NCBI RefSeq assembly: GCF_965661665.1
Contig: NZ_CBFIEO010000004.1
Span: 62,001-126,000 of the forward strand
Reading direction: 5' to 3'
Source of the DNA: Cognatiyoonia sp965661665
Lineage (GTDB): Bacteria > Pseudomonadota > Alphaproteobacteria > Rhodobacterales > Rhodobacteraceae
DNA length: 64,000 bases
The notes under the pieces were generated by a model, which did no database searches, was not told where the DNA came from, and worked only from the letters and a program-made list of their open reading frames with translations. Made by a program: the position numbers and the translations under genes. Of this stretch, positions 54,020-63,650 are shown piece by piece; position 1 is the stretch's first letter, and each line of letters starts with the position of its first letter.

Positions 54020-54768
54020 TCCTGCCCGCCAGCTTCTTCGCCAAAGCCATAACGCATCGTGGCCTGCACAACCTTGATGAAGGCCGCGCAGAAAACAGTA
54101 TGGCAGCGTTTGAAGCAGCAATTGCGCACGGCTACGGGATCGAACTTGATTTGCAGTTGTCCAAGGATGGCGCCGCGATGGCGTTTCACGACTATGATCT
54201 AGGACGGCTCACGGACGAAAAGGGCGCTGTTGCTCAGCGCACATCAAAAGAGTTGGGGGCGATCCCCCTCAAGGGCGATGGTGGTATGATCCCGACCTTT
54301 GGGGAAGTTTTGGCGTTCGTCGCAGGTCGCGTCCCCCTGCTGATCGAGATCAAAGATCAAGACGGCATCATGGGCCCCAAGGTTGGCCCCTTGGAGGATG
54401 CGACAGCAAAAGCGCTTGAAGCCTACGACGGCGACGCGGCTGTGATGTCATTCAATCCGCACAGCATTGGGCATTTACACCGGATCGGCCTTGATCGCCC
54501 GCTTGGGCTTGTGACCTCCGCCTACACCGCCGAAGGTTGGCCCACGATCCCCGCCAAATGGCGGGATGAACTGCGGGACATTCCTGATTTTGATGCTGTA
54601 GGTGCATCGTTCATTTCTCACGAAGCAGAAGACTTGAGCCGCCCTCGCGTGTCCACGCTGAAGACCGCAGGCGCCAAAGTGTTCTGCTGGACAATCAAAT
54701 CAGCCAAGGCGGAAGCCGAAGCCCGCAAAGTCGCCGACAATGTCACATTTGAAGGCTACTTGGCTTGA
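54016..54768 (+). CDS. Glycerophosphodiester phosphodiesterase
   Basis: A 250-residue enzyme that cuts glycerophosphodiesters into glycerol-3-phosphate and an alcohol. Catalytic residues lie in THRGLHNL (His-Arg), AENSMAAFEAAI, IELDLQLSKDGAAMAFHDYDL (Glu, Asp, His) and LLIEIKDQ. No signal peptide, so cytoplasmic. Overlaps the RidA gene by 4 bases (ATGA). Confidence 0.93.
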   Translation: MILPASFFAKAITHRGLHNLDEGRAENSMAAFEAAIAHGYGIELDLQLSKDGAAMAFHDYDLGRLTDEKGAVAQRTSKELGAIPLKGDGGMIPTFGEVLAFVAGRVPLLIEIKDQDGIMGPKVGPLEDATAKALEAYDGDAAVMSFNPHSIGHLHRIGLDRPLGLVTSAYTAEGWPTIPAKWRDELRDIPDFDAVGASFISHEAEDLSRPRVSTLKTAGAKVFCWTIKSAKAEAEARKVADNVTFEGYLA

Positions 54769-54799
54769 CGGTTCACCGTCAGGTCCCACCTTCCCTTAA

Positions 54800-55978
54800 A
54801 TGACCGACGCACCCATCGAAATCTCAGCCCACCCGAGTCTCGACAGCATTGATGCCGCCGATTGGGATGCCTGCGCGGGTACGACGGGGGATCGTCCCTT
54901 AGACCCGTTCACAACTTATCGGTTTCTGCATGCTTTGGAGAAATCAGGCTCGGTCGGGCCAGGCACAGGCTGGCAACCACGGTACCTGACCGCGCATAAG
55001 GACGGTCTCATGATCGCCGCTGCGCCGCTTTACGAAAAAGGCCACAGCCAAGGCGAATACGTCTTCGATCAAAACTGGGCGCACGCCTATGAGAACGCGG
55101 GCGGTCGGTATTACCCAAAGCTTCAAATTGCTGTGCCGTTCACCCCTGCGACGGGTCGGCGGTTCCTGACCCGCGACGGGTTTGACGCACTTGGCATGGC
55201 GGCACTCGTGCAAGGAGCCGCGCAGATCGCGGGGGAGGATGAGCTGTCATCGCTCCACACCACATTCTGCACGGAAGCAGAAGCGCTGGCGGGCAAGCAG
55301 TTGGGCCTGTCGGTCAGACTGGGACAGCAATTCCACTGGGCGAACGAGAACTATCCCGATTTCGATGCGTTCCTTGCCACACTGTCCAGCCGGAAGCGCA
55401 AGAACATCCGCAAGGAACGCGCGCAGGCTCAAGCCTTTGGGGGTGAAATTGTCAGCTTCACCGGCGATCAAATTCAGCCCGAACACTGGGATGCGTTTTG
55501 GCAGTTTTATCAAGACACCGGCCACCGCAAATGGGGTTCGCCCTATCTGACACGCATGTTCTTTGATCTGGCACAAGAAACGCTTCGGGGCGACATGCTG
55601 CTGGTCTTAGCCATTCGGGACGGGCGGCCCATAGCGGGCGCTTTGAACTTCATCGGGCGAGAGGCGCTCTATGGCCGTTACTGGGGCTGTGTTGAGCACC
55701 ATGCCTATCTGCATTTTGAACTATGCTACTATCAGGCCATCGACTTTGCTATCGCGCAGGGATTGGCGCGCGTGGAAGCCGGCGCGCAGGGGGGGCACAA
55801 GCTGGCAAGGGGCTACCTCCCTGAACCAACGTATTCGCTCCACTGGTTTCGTGATGCTGGGTTTAAGGAAGCGGTCGACAGATACCTTATCGCAGAACGG
55901 GACGCCGTTGATCATGAGATCGAAGTGCTGACCAGCTACGGCCCCTTCCGCAAAGACGTAAGAGAGGAACAAGAATGA
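54800..55978 (+). CDS. FemAB-like GNAT protein (DUF482)
   Basis: A 392-residue protein of the FemAB-like/DUF482 family. Typical blocks are PFTTYRFLHALEKSGS near the N-terminus, then LSSRKRKNIRKERAQAQ, RYWGCVEHHAYLHFELCYY and GAQGGHKLARGY. It has the acetyltransferase fold; the acceptor is unknown, but related proteins attach amino acids to peptidoglycan or membrane lipids. Its stop overlaps the phhB start by 4 bases. Confidence 0.88.
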   Translation: MTDAPIEISAHPSLDSIDAADWDACAGTTGDRPLDPFTTYRFLHALEKSGSVGPGTGWQPRYLTAHKDGLMIAAAPLYEKGHSQGEYVFDQNWAHAYENAGGRYYPKLQIAVPFTPATGRRFLTRDGFDALGMAALVQGAAQIAGEDELSSLHTTFCTEAEALAGKQLGLSVRLGQQFHWANENYPDFDAFLATLSSRKRKNIRKERAQAQAFGGEIVSFTGDQIQPEHWDAFWQFYQDTGHRKWGSPYLTRMFFDLAQETLRGDMLLVLAIRDGRPIAGALNFIGREALYGRYWGCVEHHAYLHFELCYYQAIDFAIAQGLARVEAGAQGGHKLARGYLPEPTYSLHWFRDAGFKEAVDRYLIAERDAVDHEIEVLTSYGPFRKDVREEQE

Positions 55979-56253
55979 CGAAACTCAGCGATGACGCCAA
56001 GCAAGAGCTTTTGAACAACGGCTGGGCGATGGTGGCCGGACGCGAAGCCATCCACAAAACCTATGTCTTCAAAAATTTTGTGGAAGCGTTCGGCTTTATG
56101 ACTCAAGCTGCCATTTGGGCAGAAAAGCTCAACCACCATCCCGAGTGGTCGAATGTCTACAAGACTGTTGAAGTCACGCTGACCACGCACGACGTGGGCG
56201 GCCTGAGCGAACTTGACAGGAAACTTGCCGCCAAGCTCGACGCATTGGTCTAA
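55975..56253 (+). CDS. phhB: 4a-hydroxytetrahydrobiopterin dehydratase
   Basis: A 92-residue pterin-4a-carbinolamine dehydratase. It regenerates the pterin cofactor of aromatic hydroxylases. Key histidines are in KLNHHPEWSNVY, and LTTHDVGGLSELD is conserved. No phenylalanine hydroxylase gene is near. It converges with the peroxiredoxin gene with a 4-base overlap. Confidence 0.94.
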   Translation: MTKLSDDAKQELLNNGWAMVAGREAIHKTYVFKNFVEAFGFMTQAAIWAEKLNHHPEWSNVYKTVEVTLTTHDVGGLSELDRKLAAKLDALV

Positions 56254-56741
56254 GCGATCTGCGCCAGAAGCGTTTCACCTGCCGACACTTCGCAGACGCC
56301 GGGTCCGGCTTCTTCGTTGAGAATGCTGACGACACCATCCTCGACGAGCATGGTATAGCGTTTTGAGCGTCCAAGCAGGCCGACTGGCGGCGCATTGAAC
56401 TCCATGCCGATTTGTTTCGTGAAAGAGCCATCAGTGTCACCGAGGATCGAAATGCCTGCTTCCCCTGCTCCCATGCTGTCCGACCATGCGCCGCAGACAA
56501 ACGGGTCGTTGACCGTTACACAAATGATCTCATCAACGCCTTTCTCGGCAAGTTTAGCTTTTGTGCGGATAAAGCTTGGCACGTGGGCCATAGTGCAGGT
56601 TCCGGTGAACGCGCCGGGTAGACCAAACACGACAACTTTCTTTCCCTTCAGACGCGCTGACAGCGTCACGGTTTCAGGCCCTTCTGCTCCCATACCAATA
56701 AGGTTTGCGTCAGGAAGCCGTTGGCCAGTCGAAATAGTCAT
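56250..56741 (-). CDS. Peroxiredoxin, Prx5 type
   Basis: A 163-residue thiol peroxidase. The peroxidatic cysteine is C49 in PGAFTGTCTMAHVPSF, the Prx5/AhpE-like arrangement. A further cysteine sits in DPFVCGAWS. It reduces hydrogen peroxide and organic peroxides, with glutathione or glutaredoxin as likely donor. I chose ATG 56741, giving the usual N-terminus. Confidence 0.93.
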   Translation of the reverse strand: MTISTGQRLPDANLIGMGAEGPETVTLSARLKGKKVVVFGLPGAFTGTCTMAHVPSFIRTKAKLAEKGVDEIICVTVNDPFVCGAWSDSMGAGEAGISILGDTDGSFTKQIGMEFNAPPVGLLGRSKRYTMLVEDGVVSILNEEAGPGVCEVSAGETLLAQIA

Positions 56742-56825
56742 GAAGGCACCCCATTTTGAATTGCGTCGGTTGTTGTGGGGGATATAGGCTCGCCCCACCA
56801 AAAGGACCACTAAACAAGGCGGAAA

Positions 56826-58037
56826 ATGCAGCATTTTGTTGTCGTCGGCGCAGGCCAAGCAGGATTATCGTTAGTGGCCAAGCTCCGAACGGAAGGGTTT
56901 GAGGGCAAGATCACGCTTGTCGGTGCTGAGGACGAGCCACCCTACCAGCGCCCGCCACTATCCAAAGCCTATCTGCTGGGTGAGATGGTCAAGGATCGGT
57001 TATATTTGCGGCCGGAGAGTTTTTATGCCGACCAAGGCATCGACCTGAAGTTGGGTATGACTGCAAGCGCCTTGGACTGCAAAGCGAAAACCGTCACGCT
57101 GTCCTCTGGCGAGGTGCTTGAATATGACGCTTTGGCGCTGACCACAGGGTCTGAGCCCCGCCGACTTCCCGCTGCAATCGGCGGCGATCTGGGTAGCGTT
57201 ATAACCGTGCGCGATCTGAACGACGCCGACGCGATGGCCCCCTACTTCATCGAAGGTAAATCCGCTTTGGTCATTGGCGGTGGCTACATCGGTTTGGAAG
57301 CCGCAGCCGTCGCCGCCAAGCGCGGGGTTAAAGCAACTTTGGTCGAAATGGCTGACCGCATTTTGCAGCGCGTCGCTTGTCGCGAAACATCAGACTACTT
57401 CCGCGCACTCCACACATCATACGGTGTTGATATCGCGGAGGGCGTGGGGCTGGACCGGCTGGACGGTGATGGACATGTCCAAACTGCGAAACTGACCGAC
57501 GGTCGTAATATCGATGTGGATTTCGTCATCGTCGGCGTTGGGATCGAACCCCGCACAAAGCTGGCAGAGAGTGGCGGTCTCGAAATCGAGAATGGTATCA
57601 AAACAGACGAATTTTCCCGCACATCTGACCCTTCTGTCTGGGCCGCAGGCGACTGCGCGTCTTGTCCTGTGAATGGCACCCAGATCCGCATCGAAAGCGT
57701 CGGCAACGCCATCGATCAGGCGGAGGTTGCCGCGCATAACATGATGGGCAAAGGCGTGGCTTACGTGCCGAAGCCTTGGTTTTGGTCAGACCAATATGAT
57801 TGCAAACTACAGATCGCGGGTTTGAACATCGGCTATAATACTGTTGTCGTCCGGGCCGGTGATGATGGTGCCCTCTCCCATTGGTACTACGCGGGCGATA
57901 CACTTTTGGCCGTCGACGCCATGAACGACCCGCGTAACTACATGATCGGCAAGCGGTTGATCGAGGCGGGAAAAAGCCCAGCGCCCTCGACAATCGCTGA
58001 TCCTGAGACCGACATGAAAGCGCTGCTGAAAGCGTGA
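56826..58037 (+). CDS. Ferredoxin/rubredoxin-type NAD(P)H reductase (FAD)
   Basis: A 403-residue flavoprotein. FAD loop VVGAGQAGLSLVAKLR starts the protein, DEPPYQRPPLSK follows, the NAD loop is IGGGYIGLEAAAVAAKRG (about 149-166), and VWAAGDCAS is the FAD-ribityl site. It passes electrons from NAD(P)H to a ferredoxin, often for a P450 or dioxygenase; no such partner is adjacent. Its stop overlaps the rsmD GTG. Confidence 0.92.
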   Translation: MQHFVVVGAGQAGLSLVAKLRTEGFEGKITLVGAEDEPPYQRPPLSKAYLLGEMVKDRLYLRPESFYADQGIDLKLGMTASALDCKAKTVTLSSGEVLEYDALALTTGSEPRRLPAAIGGDLGSVITVRDLNDADAMAPYFIEGKSALVIGGGYIGLEAAAVAAKRGVKATLVEMADRILQRVACRETSDYFRALHTSYGVDIAEGVGLDRLDGDGHVQTAKLTDGRNIDVDFVIVGVGIEPRTKLAESGGLEIENGIKTDEFSRTSDPSVWAAGDCASCPVNGTQIRIESVGNAIDQAEVAAHNMMGKGVAYVPKPWFWSDQYDCKLQIAGLNIGYNTVVVRAGDDGALSHWYYAGDTLLAVDAMNDPRNYMIGKRLIEAGKSPAPSTIADPETDMKALLKA

Positions 58038-58591
58038 GGATCATCGCCGGACAACACCGTGGCACGCAGCTTGCCGATGTAGGGAAAGGGGATGCTGCCG
58101 CACACCTTCGGCCAACATCGGATCGAGTGCGTGAGAACCTATTCAATATCCTCCTAGGTGGAAGGTTCAGCCAAACCGTGGTGGGTGCAAAAGTGCTGGA
58201 TCTTTTTGCAGGGACAGGAGCCTTAGGGTTGGAGGCGCTGTCGCGCGGTGCGACCCATGTGACGTTTGTCGAAAACGGCAAGGTCGGCGGCAAATTGATC
58301 CGCGACAACATTCGAAAACTCGGGCGGGCGGACGACACGAACGTTCTGACCGAGGATGCTACTAGACTAGGGACGGCGGCGAAAGCTTGCTCGCTGATCT
58401 TCCTCGATCCGCCCTACGAAAAAAGCCTTGGCACCAAAGCACTTCTAAACGCAACAGACCAAGGTTGGATTGCCGACGGGGCGCTGATTGTTTGGGAAGA
58501 GGCATCAGCACAGCTTGCGCCGCCCGGATTCACGCAACTTGACCAGCGGCGCTATGGCGACACGTGGATCACGATCCTGCAAAAGGTCTAG
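58034..58591 (+). CDS. rsmD: 16S rRNA (guanine-966-N2)-methyltransferase
   Basis: A 185-residue SAM enzyme. The start is GTG, overlapping the reductase stop (GTGA). MRIIAGQHRGTQLA is typical; the SAM site is LDLFAGTGALGLEALSRGA and the catalytic motif is FLDPPYEKSLG. It methylates G966 of 16S rRNA. It converges on map with a 4-base overlap. Confidence 0.95.
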   Translation: MRIIAGQHRGTQLADVGKGDAAAHLRPTSDRVRENLFNILLGGRFSQTVVGAKVLDLFAGTGALGLEALSRGATHVTFVENGKVGGKLIRDNIRKLGRADDTNVLTEDATRLGTAAKACSLIFLDPPYEKSLGTKALLNATDQGWIADGALIVWEEASAQLAPPGFTQLDQRRYGDTWITILQKV

Positions 58592-59391
58592 TAGGTTGGG
58601 TGAAACTTGCCTGCAGGTGAAAGCGTGAAGATATCGCAGCCATCCGCTGTGATCCCAATTGAGTGTTCAAACTGCGCGGACAAGGATTTGTCGCGAGTCA
58701 CCGCCGTCCAATCATCGGCGAGGATTTTCGTCTCTGGACGGCCGAGGTTGATCATCGGCTCGATGGTGAAGAACATCCCCTCCTCCAACGTCGGACCAGT
58801 TCCCGGACGTCCATAATGCAGTACGTTTGGCGGCGCGTGGAAAACACGGCCAAGTCCATGACCACAGAAATCCCGCACAACCGACATCCGGTGCCCTTCG
58901 GCATAGGTCTGGATCGCGTGACCAATATCCCCGAACGTGTTACCTGGCTTTGCCGCCTCAATCCCTTTCATCAAGGCGTCATGCGTGACTTGAATCAACC
59001 GCTCCGCCTTGCGGGAGAGTTTACCCGCCACATACATCCGGCTTGAATCGCCAAACCAGCCATCCACGATCACGGTCACATCGATGTTCACGATGTCACC
59101 ATCTTTCAGCTTCTTGTCACCGGGAATACCGTGGCAAACCACGTGATTGATCGAGATGCAGCTGGCATGTTGATAGCCTTTGTAGCCAATCGTGGCCGAG
59201 GTTGCGCCCGCCTCCTCAACCATATTGCGAATCGCATCGTCGATGGAGGCTGTCGTCGCACCCGGCATGACCAGTGCCGCGATATCATCAAGGATTTGCG
59301 CTGTCAGACGTCCAGCCGCGTGCATACCTGCAAAATTCGCCTGTTCGTAAAGGCGGATGCCGTCTTTTGTGAGCTGACCAGTATTTGTCAT
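58588..59391 (-). CDS. map: Methionine aminopeptidase, type I
   Basis: A 267-residue metallo-enzyme that removes the starting methionine from new proteins. Metal ligands lie in VNIDVTVIVDGWFGDSSRM (two aspartates), the FCGHGLGRVFHAPPNV segment and the EEGMFFTIEPM segment; the substrate histidine is in INHVVCHGIPG. Probably follows sfsA on the same transcript, 68 bp later. Confidence 0.96.
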   Translation of the reverse strand: MTNTGQLTKDGIRLYEQANFAGMHAAGRLTAQILDDIAALVMPGATTASIDDAIRNMVEEAGATSATIGYKGYQHASCISINHVVCHGIPGDKKLKDGDIVNIDVTVIVDGWFGDSSRMYVAGKLSRKAERLIQVTHDALMKGIEAAKPGNTFGDIGHAIQTYAEGHRMSVVRDFCGHGLGRVFHAPPNVLHYGRPGTGPTLEEGMFFTIEPMINLGRPETKILADDWTAVTRDKSLSAQFEHSIGITADGCDIFTLSPAGKFHPTY

Positions 59392-59459
59392 CGCAGGATG
59401 CTGCCTTTTGAACCCTTTCGGGGCACATAGTGCAGATCGCGGCGTAAAACTAGATGCGT

Positions 59460-60161
59460 TTATGGGTCCAAAAACGTCAGGGGCGTGCCAACCACGATCC
59501 CTTTAGGTGAGATGTCGCAGCTAAGGGCGATGACCTCCACACCTTCCGCCGCACGAAACGCCTCAACATACGTGGGGTCGAGGTCCGCAGCCAAGCCCAC
59601 CGTATCACAGTCTGTGCGCTGCACGAGATAGAGCATCACAGCGCGATGACCGGCTGCCGCAACCTTTGCGAGTTCCGTCAAATGCTTTGCCCCGCGAGCG
59701 GTCACGCTGTCGGGAAACTCCGCATGGCCTTGCTCCCGCATCAAAGTCACGGACTTCACTTCGACATAGCAATCTGGAGCATCGTCTTTGGACTGCAGGA
59801 AATCAATCCGGCTGCCTTCCCCATACTTCACCTCTGGCCGGATCAAATCGTAGTTATCGAGACCCGCCACCTGCCCCGCCATCAAGGCCGACTTCAACAC
59901 ATGATTTGGAATGGAGGTATCCACACCCGTGAAATGGCCATTCTCATGATCCACAAGCCGCCAACCGAATTTCAGTTTCTTCTTCGGATCGTCGTTCGGT
60001 TCCAACCAAACCTTTGTCCCTGGTTCGGCCAGTCCCATCATCGAACCGGGGTTGGCGCAATGCGCGGTCACCTCGCGACCGTCTGCCAACCGCACATCCG
60101 CCAGAAAGCGTTTGTAGCGTTTGATCAGCCGCGCAGAGATGAGAGGTGTGGCAAATTCCAT
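59460..60161 (-). CDS. sfsA: SfsA, DNA/RNA nuclease-like protein
   Basis: A 233-residue SfsA-family protein. MEFATPLISARLIKRYKRFLADV begins it, then HCANPGSMMG, and SRIDFLQ and CYVEVKSVTLM, which form a restriction-enzyme-like active site. Once called a sugar-fermentation stimulator, its cellular role is not settled. I chose ATG 60161; the longer frame lacks family sequence and overlaps the divergent gene. Confidence 0.92.
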   Translation of the reverse strand: MEFATPLISARLIKRYKRFLADVRLADGREVTAHCANPGSMMGLAEPGTKVWLEPNDDPKKKLKFGWRLVDHENGHFTGVDTSIPNHVLKSALMAGQVAGLDNYDLIRPEVKYGEGSRIDFLQSKDDAPDCYVEVKSVTLMREQGHAEFPDSVTARGAKHLTELAKVAAAGHRAVMLYLVQRTDCDTVGLAADLDPTYVEAFRAAEGVEVIALSCDISPKGIVVGTPLTFLDP

Positions 60162-60202
60162 GGGTCGGGCTATACCCACACCCAAGACGAAGGAGAAGTC
60201 AC

Positions 60203-60925
60203 ATGCCCAACCCGCGCGCTGCCATGCTAGTGATCGGCGATGAGATACTGTCCGGCCGGACACGGGATGCGAACATGCATCATTTGGCAAACACGCTGAC
60301 GGGGATCGGCATCGACCTCAAAGAGGTGCGGGTGGTCAGCGATGATGCGGATGCGATTACCTCAGCCGTACGCGCCTTGTCGGATAGCTATGACTATGTT
60401 TTCACCTCCGGCGGGATCGGCCCTACCCATGATGACATTACAGCCGACTGCGTGGCGGCGGCTCTTGATGCACATATCGACATCCGCGATGACGCCCGCA
60501 CCATCCTTCAAGCCCATTATGACCGCAGTGGTCAGGAACTGAACACCGCGCGTTTGCGTATGGCGCGCATCCCCGATGGTGCAACCTTGATAGACAATCC
60601 AATCAGTTCCGCCCCCGGTTTTAAGCTGGGCAACGTCCATGTGATGGCGGGCATACCAAAGATTTTCTGCGCGATGGTGGAAAGCGTTGTTGCGACATTG
60701 CAAGGCGGCAAACCGCTGCTGTCCCGCACCTTGCCCGTGATGCGCGGGGAGGGTGACATTGCAGGACCGCTGGGCACGTTCGCCGAGAAATACACCGACC
60801 TCTCCGTTGGCTCGTACCCGTTTCAGAAAGACGGTATGTACGGGTCAAATCTGGTAGTGCGCGGGCAAGATGCGTCGCAACTGGATACCGCAATGGCGGA
60901 GCTTTCGGCTATGTTTGCTGAATGA
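60203..60925 (+). CDS. CinA-type molybdopterin-binding domain protein
   Basis: A 240-residue protein with the MoCF/CinA N-terminal domain: MLVIGDEILSGRTRDANMHHL, then TSGGIGPTHDDIT and the GFKLGNVHVMAGIPKIF segment. The C-terminal deamidase domain of full-length CinA is absent. Likely role is nucleotide salvage or ADP-ribose pyrophosphatase activity (by analogy). GAAGGAG precedes the ATG. Overlaps the next gene (ATGA). Confidence 0.9.
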   Translation: MPNPRAAMLVIGDEILSGRTRDANMHHLANTLTGIGIDLKEVRVVSDDADAITSAVRALSDSYDYVFTSGGIGPTHDDITADCVAAALDAHIDIRDDARTILQAHYDRSGQELNTARLRMARIPDGATLIDNPISSAPGFKLGNVHVMAGIPKIFCAMVESVVATLQGGKPLLSRTLPVMRGEGDIAGPLGTFAEKYTDLSVGSYPFQKDGMYGSNLVVRGQDASQLDTAMAELSAMFAE

Positions 60926-61644
60926 CCACGCCTGACCTCTCAAAGCTCTATGACCTGATCGATCAAAGCTGGCCTGCTGCAGAATGGCAGTCCATCGGTC
61001 CGTGGACAATCAGGCGGGGTGACGGCGGCGGTAGCAGAGTTAGCTCTGCGACCGCGACAAGGTCAGCCAGCAGCGATCACCTTGCGGTGGCCGAAGATGC
61101 CATGCGCTATCTCGGCCAGACCCCGCAATTCATGATCCGCGTCGGCGAAGATGATCTAGACCAGACCCTTGAAATGGCGGGATATGCGGTGAAGGATCCA
61201 ACAGTCCTTATGGCCGTACCCGTCACAGCCATTGCCACCGAAAGACCGAAAACGCTCAGCAGCTTCGCCGTCGCCTCCCCCCTCGCCTGTCAGCGTTCGG
61301 TTTGGGCCGCAGGTGGGATCGGGTCGGAGCGTTTGGCCGTCATGGATCGGTGCACGCTTTCGAAAACCACGCTTTTGGGCCGCAGGTCGGAAACGCCCGC
61401 AGGAGCGGCATTTGTCGCGGCAGACGGCCCCCACGCAATGCTGCACGCGCTTGAGGTTGCGGCGCCCCACCGTCGGACAGGATTGGGTCGGGACATGACA
61501 GTCTCAGCAGCGTTTTGGGCGCAGGCGCAAGGTGCCCAATGGTTTACGCTTCTCGTCACGCGCGCGAATGAGGGGGCAATCGCGCTCTATTCTTCCCTTG
61601 GGATGTCCATTGTGGGACAGTATCACTACCGCATCAAACAATAG
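60922..61644 (+). CDS. GNAT-family acetyltransferase
   Basis: A 240-residue acetyltransferase. The C-terminal acetyl-CoA site is LEVAAPHRRTGLGRDMTVSAAFWA, followed by LLVTRANEGAIALYSSLGM. The N-terminal 100 residues hold a less conserved half-domain with IDQSWPAAEW. Substrate unknown. Made with the CinA-type gene. Confidence 0.87.
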   Translation: MTTPDLSKLYDLIDQSWPAAEWQSIGPWTIRRGDGGGSRVSSATATRSASSDHLAVAEDAMRYLGQTPQFMIRVGEDDLDQTLEMAGYAVKDPTVLMAVPVTAIATERPKTLSSFAVASPLACQRSVWAAGGIGSERLAVMDRCTLSKTTLLGRRSETPAGAAFVAADGPHAMLHALEVAAPHRRTGLGRDMTVSAAFWAQAQGAQWFTLLVTRANEGAIALYSSLGMSIVGQYHYRIKQ

Positions 61645-61654
61645 GATTGCGACA

Positions 61655-62221
61655 GTGACATCGACACCAACCGCGCTTGACCTACCAATGGTCTACCCGC
61701 TTCCTGAAGCAACGCAGAAGTATTTCGACATTTGTCAGAACAAGCTTGGCATAGTCCCAAATGTCTTGAAGGCTTACGCGTTTGATATCGACAAACTGAA
61801 CGCCTTCACGACGGTCTATAATGATCTGATGCTGGCGGACAGCGGGTTGTCTAAACTGGAGCGCGAGATGATCGCCGTCTGCGTATCTGCCATAAACCGT
61901 TGTTTTTATTGCCTTACGGCACATGGCGCAGCGATCCGTGAACTGTCAGGCGATCCCAAGCTTGGCGAAATGATCGTGATGAATTGGCGCAGTGCCGATC
62001 TGGATGCGCGACAATCTGCGATGATGCTCTTTGCAGAAAAGATGACCGTCGAGAGCCACAAAATCAGCGAAGACGATAGACAAGCGTTACGCAATGTGGG
62101 TTTCAGTGATCGGGACATCTGGGACATCGCCAATGTCGCGGGCTTTTTCAACATGACCAATCGCGTCGCCTCTGCCACCGATATGCGTCCCAACGACGAA
62201 TACCACGCGCAATCGAGGTGA
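61655..62221 (+). CDS. AhpD-like peroxidase-related protein
   Basis: A 188-residue carboxymuconolactone-decarboxylase-fold protein of the peroxidase-related group. The CxxC is in NRCFYCLTAHG (about residues 87-97), and the following histidine and the REMIAVCVSA helix match AhpD. It starts at GTG 61655 with AGGA upstream; its stop overlaps the OmpA-gene GTG (GTGA). Likely a thiol-dependent antioxidant. Confidence 0.9.
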   Translation: MTSTPTALDLPMVYPLPEATQKYFDICQNKLGIVPNVLKAYAFDIDKLNAFTTVYNDLMLADSGLSKLEREMIAVCVSAINRCFYCLTAHGAAIRELSGDPKLGEMIVMNWRSADLDARQSAMMLFAEKMTVESHKISEDDRQALRNVGFSDRDIWDIANVAGFFNMTNRVASATDMRPNDEYHAQSR

Positions 62222-63141
62222 CCGTGCGTTGGGCGAGTTTGCTTTGGGTACTTTTGGCCGCGCCTGCGCATGGGCAGGACTTGCGTCTGCCATCCACTGC
62301 AAACCTGACCGCCGAGGTGCAGGACGAGGCTGGCCTCACCCTACCAACTGGTCCATGGCAAGAAGGTGAAATTCCAACAGTCCAGATCGATGGCACCGTT
62401 ACCTCGAGAAGTTGGCGCATTGATGCAGCCGGTCTGACGTCAGAGCAGGTCATGCGCAACCTCAGGGAGCAGATCACCAATAATCAGTTTGATATCTTGT
62501 TGGATTGCCAGACCGACGACTGCGGCGGTTTCGATTTCAGGTTCGCCATCGATGTGATCCGCCCACCCAAAATGCAAATAAACCTCGCAGACTTCCGTGT
62601 TCTGACTGCGCGCAAAGACGACCTGGGCCTGATGCTGATTGCATCGAAAACAAGAGACGCAGGATACCTCCAGATCACGTTCGTCGGGGACAGTTTAGAC
62701 CCCCAACCTGAAAGTGGTCCTGCTGCTCTTGCCACACCAACTGCGGGTTTTGCACCGGCGCGAACCTTAGCAGAGCAGTTGAATCAAACAGGTCGGGCCG
62801 TTCTAGCCGATCTGGCATTCGAGCGTGGATCGGCCAGACTGGAACAGGGGCTGTTTGACTCATTGCAAGACTTGGCAAGCTACCTTGCCGCAAACCCAAG
62901 TCTGAAAGTTGCACTTGTCGGCCACACAGATGCCGAAGGGTCGCTGGATGGAAACATCGCGCTATCAAAACGACGGGCGGGGTCTGTTCTTGAGCGTTTA
63001 GTCAGCGATTACGCAATTCAACGCAGCCGACTGGCAGCTGAAGGGATGGGATATCTCGCCCCAGTTGCCAATAATCTGACCGCGGAAGGTCGGGAAGCTA
63101 ATCGGCGGGTGGAAGTTATCATCACATCGGTGAGCGAATAG
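62218..63141 (+). CDS. OmpA-domain protein with signal peptide
   Basis: A 307-residue exported protein. It starts at GTG, with a signal peptide ending PAHGQ (about residue 20). A beta-rich N-terminal domain (about 20-160) precedes the OmpA peptidoglycan-binding domain (about 195-305; LAFERGSARLEQGLFDSLQ, VALVGHTDAEGSLDGNIALS, REANRRVEVII). It lies at the envelope, anchored to the cell wall. The truncated LysR gene runs antisense into its 3' end. Confidence 0.9.
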   Translation: MTVRWASLLWVLLAAPAHGQDLRLPSTANLTAEVQDEAGLTLPTGPWQEGEIPTVQIDGTVTSRSWRIDAAGLTSEQVMRNLREQITNNQFDILLDCQTDDCGGFDFRFAIDVIRPPKMQINLADFRVLTARKDDLGLMLIASKTRDAGYLQITFVGDSLDPQPESGPAALATPTAGFAPARTLAEQLNQTGRAVLADLAFERGSARLEQGLFDSLQDLASYLAANPSLKVALVGHTDAEGSLDGNIALSKRRAGSVLERLVSDYAIQRSRLAAEGMGYLAPVANNLTAEGREANRRVEVIITSVSE

Positions 63142-63650
63142 ACAGGGCTCGCAATCATCCGACGGGTAGTGTCGGTCAACTTGCGGGCGCGGAGCGTGCT
63201 GTCTTCCAGCTCCACAATGCGAACAGCCATGTCAAAACCTTTGGAGATCAGCTCAACATATCGGTTTTTGAGAACCATGTTGACGGTGATGTCAGGGAAT
63301 TCGGAGAGGAACTCACCCAAAATCGACGACATGTGGTTCACACCAAAATCTGTCGCGACGGAAATTCGTAACAGGCCTGAAGGCGCAGACTGCATAGATG
63401 TGATAAGCGCGTCAGCCTCACCTGCGTCATTCAAAACACGGCGTGCACGGTCGTAGTACGCCAAACCAATCTCGGTCAGGCTCACCCAGCGTGTCGTACG
63501 GTTAAGAAGACGCGCGCCAAGGCGTGCTTCCTGGGAAGACACATGTTTAGAGACAGTGGATTTTGAGATCCCCATCTTCTTTGCCGCGTCAGTGAAGCCC
63601 CCTTGATCCACGACTGTGGCAAATGATTCCAGTTCGGTTAGGCAATCCAT
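63018..63650 (-). pseudogene. Truncated LysR-family regulator
   Basis: The first about 170 residues are a normal LysR start: the helix-turn-helix (FATVVDQGGFTDAAKKMGISKSTVSKH-like, about residues 9-40) and the first part of the effector domain. After RRMIASP, where family members continue for about 130 residues, the frame runs antisense through the last 124 bases of the OmpA gene and adds about 40 unrelated residues. The missing half of the ligand domain marks a deletion joined at about 63140. The start is ATG 63650. Confidence 0.85.
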
